A stretch of DNA of 33,203 bases from Paramacrobiotus richtersi (taxonomy: Eukaryota > Tardigrada > Eutardigrada > Parachela > Macrobiotidae), in assembly GCA_034698045.1 (NCBI GenBank), contig JAQGAU010000248.1, forward strand, positions 1-33,203. Reading direction: 5' to 3'. The position numbers were made by a program, and so were the translations under genes. The first letter of the stretch is position 1, and every line of letters begins with the position of its first letter. The notes below the pieces were generated by a model. The model was given only the letters and a program-made list of their open reading frames with translations, did no database searches and was not told the DNA's origin. Below, piece by piece: positions 29,078 to 33,203 of the stretch.

Positions 29078-31248
29078 CTTTACAGATAATCTGTTTGCGC
29101 AACAGGGATTGACAAAGCGTTCGCTTCAGTTCCTAAACGCAAAGAACAGTTTACAATACGTGGAACTGATATCCGGATGAACGTTGTAGTGTTGAAATGA
29201 TCTGGATACAGCAGAGTAGCAACTACGATCGAATGGCAGAAACTAGCAGACTCCACTCAACAGTAGACAACAAGGAAGCGCGCCACTTTCCATTTATACA
29301 ATTGTTGGTAAAATTTATGCAAGCGAAAGTTCGTACTTCATGTCAGTCACTAGACAACACCATCAAGGACAGCGTGTCTGAAGCCCCGTCATCACGTGGT
29401 GAATAATGATGTCAAAACTTTGATACATTTAATTACTGTGCACATCAACATGCAGTCGGGCATGATCGGGGCATCGGCTCATCTTGTTTTTGTTGTGCTA
29501 ATTATACTAATTGATCTAGAATATCTTCACTGAAGTAAGCTGGTACACTCTGAGTTATTCACTTGTTGACAGTTGTTGTTGACTGCTTATTATGTCCGTA
29601 AATCTGCAGAACGATTTCTATAAGTCTTGTAACTAGAGTAGAATGCCGAGCGGGTAATGAGATGTCGAAATATGTATGCCAGCACGAAGATATTAAGACC
29701 TGTTGTTGTAATTAGCCATAGCTGTCTGCTCTACTTCGTGCATTACCACATGCATGTACTTATGATCACGTGATTCTCAAAACTCTCACGTTACCAGAAA
29801 CACATGGTTTCTATAAAATTTAGTATTAAGCCTGCTCTTTCCAAGGTCAAAAGCAATAAAACGGTTCTGATTTGGGAATGTTTTTAAATTCGTGATGCAT
29901 TGATTATCAATGTGTGGCGGTCTATGGGTGATTCGTTTACTCTTGAACCTGACAGGTAATCCGTGGGTAGCCAAAATACCTTTATTGAGCAGACTGCACT
30001 TCACGGTAGTGGTTACTGATTGAACGACGTTCTATCAGTGGCCAGCTCAGCTGTGCAAATGGGCCAGTTGCGAATCGATGTGTCAGAATGAATTCTCGCG
30101 TACTTGCACACCAGCGGGTCAAAGGTTTCAGCAGTTGTGATATTTCGCAAACAGGATATTTATAACTATAACTACAAGTACAAGTCAGGAAAGTAGCACA
30201 GGCCATGCCAAAGTGGTAACATGTACTTGCAGAACGGCAAGCTGTACAAGTATTTCTGCATGTTTGGAGGCCTCCAGACTTGGGGTACTTCCGCGGGCTA
30301 TTACTCGCCAGCGAACTAGTATCAAACCTGAATCCAAGCAAGCTGTTTGTAGAGCAATCTTTTTTCTACAATTGTTTTGCTTATCTACAAGTTTGTAAAC
30401 AAAAACGGAAACGATCAGAAAGGTTTTGCTAGAAAGAGACGAAACGTGAATTTTGCGGATAAACTCCGCCCAACCGGAAGCAGTGCTGCACCAATCCGAA
30501 ATTCTTTAGCGAGTCGAGGCTGCCCAGCCCGACTTTTCGTTAATTGCTTTTAAATTTTGATTTTCAAAATGTATTTCTGCGGGCTATCAGACCGTTTGGG
30601 TTCTTTGCGCGCATTTTGGTTCTTCCGACGACATTTGGCATGATATTGGTTCCGGTGAAACCTTGGAGTGTTGTTTTGTGGTTTTTTATTTGGGACTGTG
30701 CATTCCGCTGGCGGGCGAAGTTACGAATCTCTCGGAACTGGCACCAAGGATTTCTTATTTAAATTTCTCGTAAGTTTGGGTTTTCGACGTTTGTGGTCTC
30801 GGCATAAGCGAACTTCTGGTGCTCAAACTTACTGCAATTTTTCTGCTCGCAAATAATACTGATAGTTCATTATTCTGGTTTTTGTTTGCAGCTGGCGCGC
30901 AGTTTTCCGCCTTCGTCTAAACGTGTGTTCTACAGCTGGTGTCAGTTATTCCATGAATATGGTGGTCTTTTTGGACAATTCCCTTTAAAATTCAGCACAT
31001 TTCACGAACGTTTGGACTGGTATGTGCACAATGTTGTAACAGATTTTCAGTTTTCTCGGTTAGTCTGGCCGTCTTATACGGTTTGAAAATTTTAGTCGTG
31101 CACAGAACGGCGCTCCTTGATTTGATTATTATGAAATGCAGTTTAGAACTGCAGTTAAAATTTAGATTTACAACTGCGCGCAACAGGAAAAAATACCATA
31201 ATTTTCGGATTTCTCTATCACAGGTTCGGAATAACTTGAGTAGCCAAA
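29078..31248. other. Intergenic DNA and upstream part of the Harbinger-like element
   Basis: No gene supported between 29078 and about 30400. Around 30560-31248 the composition becomes more GC-rich, and splice-like sites occur: a donor CTCGTAAGT at 30770, TTTGTTTGCAG ending at 30891, and TATCACAG ending at 31223. The Myb-like gene may therefore have non-coding 5' exons here. The left terminal inverted repeat of the transposon should lie in this stretch but could not be identified because the right end is outside the window. Confidence 0.4.
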
Positions 31249-32443
31249 ATGCCGCCAAAAACTCGCCGCTTCACAGCTACCCACGACCTGCTACTGGTGG
31301 ACGAGGTAAACAGCGTGAACCCGTATTTCGCGAAGAATAAGGAAAAAGCTTGGAAATCTGTCGCCGAGACTCTGAATAAAATCCCCGAACAGGTTTGTGA
31401 TTTTTTTGCGCTTTTGGACTGGTTACATTTTATTTTAAATCAGCATACCGATTTATTCAGATGTTCGGCGTTGATAATCTTCTTGACTAGGTTGCCTGTA
31501 AGAATCGGACAGAACGCCTTCTGGAGAGCTATCGTAAGAATGAATTGAGGAACGTGGTCAAAAGTGGCACGGAAGAGGATTTCACCAGTCTGACGGAAAT
31601 TCTTTGTAAAGTCAACGAAGCATGGAAAGACTGGGAGGATCAGAAACAAGCACGAGCAATCCAGCGGAAACAGCAAACTGAAGCGCGCGAACAAGAATTG
31701 CAGCAGGCGAATGACGGCATTATTTTGGCCGGCGAACAGACACACCCGGAGCAGACCGAAGTGATGCAGGAACTTACGGATCAACAAATGTTAGACATGG
31801 GTTTACTGGATCCCAATGAGCTGCAGTATAGTGAGTGCCATATCCCTTGCATTTTTAAAATTTATTAGTAATTCCTGAGAGTTTTCTAAGTAATTTTCTG
31901 CAAACTTAACTTATGAGCTTGTTACTATAGAACTATTAGAATTTATTAAGTATTATTTTATTAATATTTTGATTTGCTTTCTCATTATACATTGATTATT
32001 TGGTATGTAGGTAAGGACAAGCAGAAAGACGTTCCTGCTTCCACAAGCGTTTCCGGAAAAAAACTAAGGACCGGCCAGTCAATCGCCGAGCTGCAAAATC
32101 CAGTGAGACCGAGACGGTGATGGCTTTGATCTCGGGTGATGCGGCAAAAGCGCAACAAATCCGGGAACTGGAACTGGAAAGTCAGACACGTATCCGAAAG
32201 TTGGAAATCCAAAATGAAAAAGACATGAAAGAGAAAGAAATTGAAGCACAAAAAGAAACGAAAGAAAAAGACATCCTAATGCGAAAGGAAGAATTGCAGT
32301 TCAAGAAAGAAATTAAAGAAATGGAACTTAAGACCCAAAAAGAGATTGATATGAAACGGTTAGATAATGAAGCACTGCGTATCGCATCTGAAGAAAAGAA
32401 GTGGGAAGCCATGTTAGCGGTTTTGAAGAAGAATAATGACTGA
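31249..32443 (+). CDS. Harbinger Myb/SANT-like DNA-binding protein, three exons
   Basis: Model join(31249..31392, 31491..31830, 32025..32443): 903 nt, 300 aa. Exon 1 gives MPPKTRRFTATHDLLLVDEV...AWKSVAETLNKIP and exon 2 continues VACKNRTERLLESYRKNEL, together a Myb/SANT-like trihelix that in this family binds transposon ends and helps the transposase into the nucleus. Exon 2 goes on with SGTEEDFTSLTEIL and a coiled coil. Exon 3 has a basic, nuclear-signal-like KRRSCFHKRFRKKTKDRP and a very charged coiled coil (IRELELE ... MELKTQKEIDMKR). The 3' splice site is ambiguous. The better-looking TAG at 32010 puts exon 3 in a frame that stops at 32117-32119, whereas GCAG ending at 32024 keeps the coiled coil in frame. 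I prefer 32025. Confidence 0.75.
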
Positions 32444-32570
32444 GAAAAATTGTTGGAAATGTTTGTTTTTGCTTTAACTTGTTGTTGTTTCTGTATGAAA
32501 TTTAATCTTCGTGAATTATTATTGCGTTTGTCTTACAGGGCAAGTATAACATTACTGGACTGAATTATCT

Positions 32571-33203
32571 TTATTGATGTTGCACCTGTAAATATTCTTC
32601 TACGTCTGGAGGCATCAAATTGAAATATTTGCTCGTCTGGTTGGGCTTTAGACACGTTTTACAGTTAGTCAAAAGCACAGAAACGCGATAAATTTTACTC
32701 ACAGGAATTTTAAATAAGCGCATTCGTTTTTTAAAGTCTACGTATGCCCAGTTATTGACGACATCCTTGAAATTCCATTCTACAGAAATTCGCACGGCTG
32801 ACATTAACGCATTGTCCACCTCCATTTCAGCGTCCGCTAGGCACCGGGCTCTAGAGTAGGGTGTTTCCAGAAACCTGGTCCTTCCATAACCACTGTCGCC
32901 GTATAAACAATAATCCTGTTCAACAAAATTGTCGAATTTAGTACGGAGGGCATCGATAAGTCCGCTTTCCCGAAGCATACGAGCATCGTGCATGCTTCCA
33001 CGCACCCCGCCATACAAATTCAAAATCAAACCTACAAAAGGCATTCAAAAGGCGTTTTTCTCAGCTGTTAAGAAATTTGTAGAAAGCGTGCCACAATTAT
33101 GAGACTACTAATAAAAAACCTTCCGTACCGTTTGGGAGAACAACCGACTGCCACTTTAGACAGTGATATCGCTTGTGTCCGCTGAAGCAGGCTCTCTGGA
33201 ACA
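32571..33203 (-). CDS. PIF/Harbinger DDE transposase, C-terminal part (5' end outside the window)
   Basis: Model complement(join(32571..33031, 33129..>33203)). The upstream exon reads ACFSGHKRYHCLKWQSVVLPN and joins across a 97-nt GT-AG intron, splitting a Gly codon, to LILNLYGGVRGSMHDARML. The visible core of the DDE_Tnp_4-like fold includes LYGDSGY (second acidic residue) and the ISVEWNF helix (catalytic Glu). The first Asp lies beyond the window edge. The C-terminal LTNCKTCLKPN...YFNLMPPDVEEYL is typical of the family. No stop or frame break is seen in 178 visible residues, so this copy may encode an active protein. It acts in the nucleus with the Myb-like partner. Confidence 0.85.

Larger units (their letters stand above)
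31249..33203. mobile_element. PIF/Harbinger-type DNA transposon (right end beyond the window)
   Basis: A Myb/SANT-like gene on + and a DDE transposase gene on - face each other with 127 bp between their stop codons. Carrying two genes, a Myb-like DNA-binding protein plus a transposase, is characteristic of PIF/Harbinger elements. Both appear intact as far as visible. Terminal inverted repeats and the 3-bp target duplication could not be seen. Confidence 0.75.

Noticed and set aside
29982-30341. 119-codon minus-strand Cys-rich ORF
   Set aside because: No signal peptide, no spacing pattern of a known Cys module and no paralogue; likely chance.
1-33203. CRISPR array, rRNA or tRNA genes
   Set aside because: No regularly spaced repeat-spacer pattern and no tRNA or rRNA signature was recognised by eye; the DNA is eukaryotic.

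Overview
This is eukaryotic, almost certainly invertebrate animal, genomic DNA. Genes are split by short GT-AG introns (about 65-650 nt). The host-type genes encode secreted proteins with animal extracellular domains (cysteine-rich EB/EGF-like, Thr-rich mucin-like, CUB). Much of the rest is transposable elements of three classes. I cannot name the species; a small invertebrate such as a tardigrade or rotifer would fit, but that is a guess.

Left third (1 to about 12.7 kb): one Ty3/gypsy-type LTR retrotransposon on the + strand. It has a long leader with a 124-bp tandem repeat and a very large gag (AT-hook near the N terminus, Gag core, CCHC knuckle). A pol follows with protease, an unusually long ~900-residue linker, RT, RNase H and integrase. 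The gag-pol junction carries what looks like a complete programmed -1 frameshift signal: GTTAAAC in the gag phase, a 6-nt spacer, a GC-rich stem and a possible pseudoknot partner. This copy is damaged by an in-frame UGA in gag upstream of that signal and by a frame break inside integrase. The 3' region has diverged repeats with TATAAAT motifs and two short coding-like stretches. I found no LTR pair in the window.

Middle (13.3-29.1 kb): three minus-strand paralogues of a six-exon gene. Each is built as signal peptide, 7-8-Cys EB/EGF-like module, Thr/Ser repeat exon, then a CUB domain split over four exons, one of them a 27-nt micro-exon. Copy 1 (13525-16075) is intact in my exon-by-exon model (353 aa). 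Copy 2 (18477-20410) has an 85-bp insertion in its signal peptide and a lost splice donor. Copy 3 (27407-29077) has a frame break after the signal peptide and an 8-nt insertion in the micro-exon. Flanking DNA of copies 1 and 2 is also related, so the unit arose by segmental duplication. Between copies 2 and 3 lies a fourth, intron-poor CUB fragment. It is interrupted next to its splice donor by a 5'-truncated non-LTR retrotransposon with a restriction-like endonuclease (RLE) domain, a poly(A) tail and a 10-11-bp target-site duplication. Next to it is an older, multiply frameshifted relative of the same retrotransposon type.

Right end (31.2-33.2 kb): two convergent genes typical of a PIF/Harbinger DNA transposon. 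One is a Myb/SANT-like DNA-binding protein with a charged coiled-coil tail (+ strand, three exons). The other is a DDE transposase (- strand, running off the window end).
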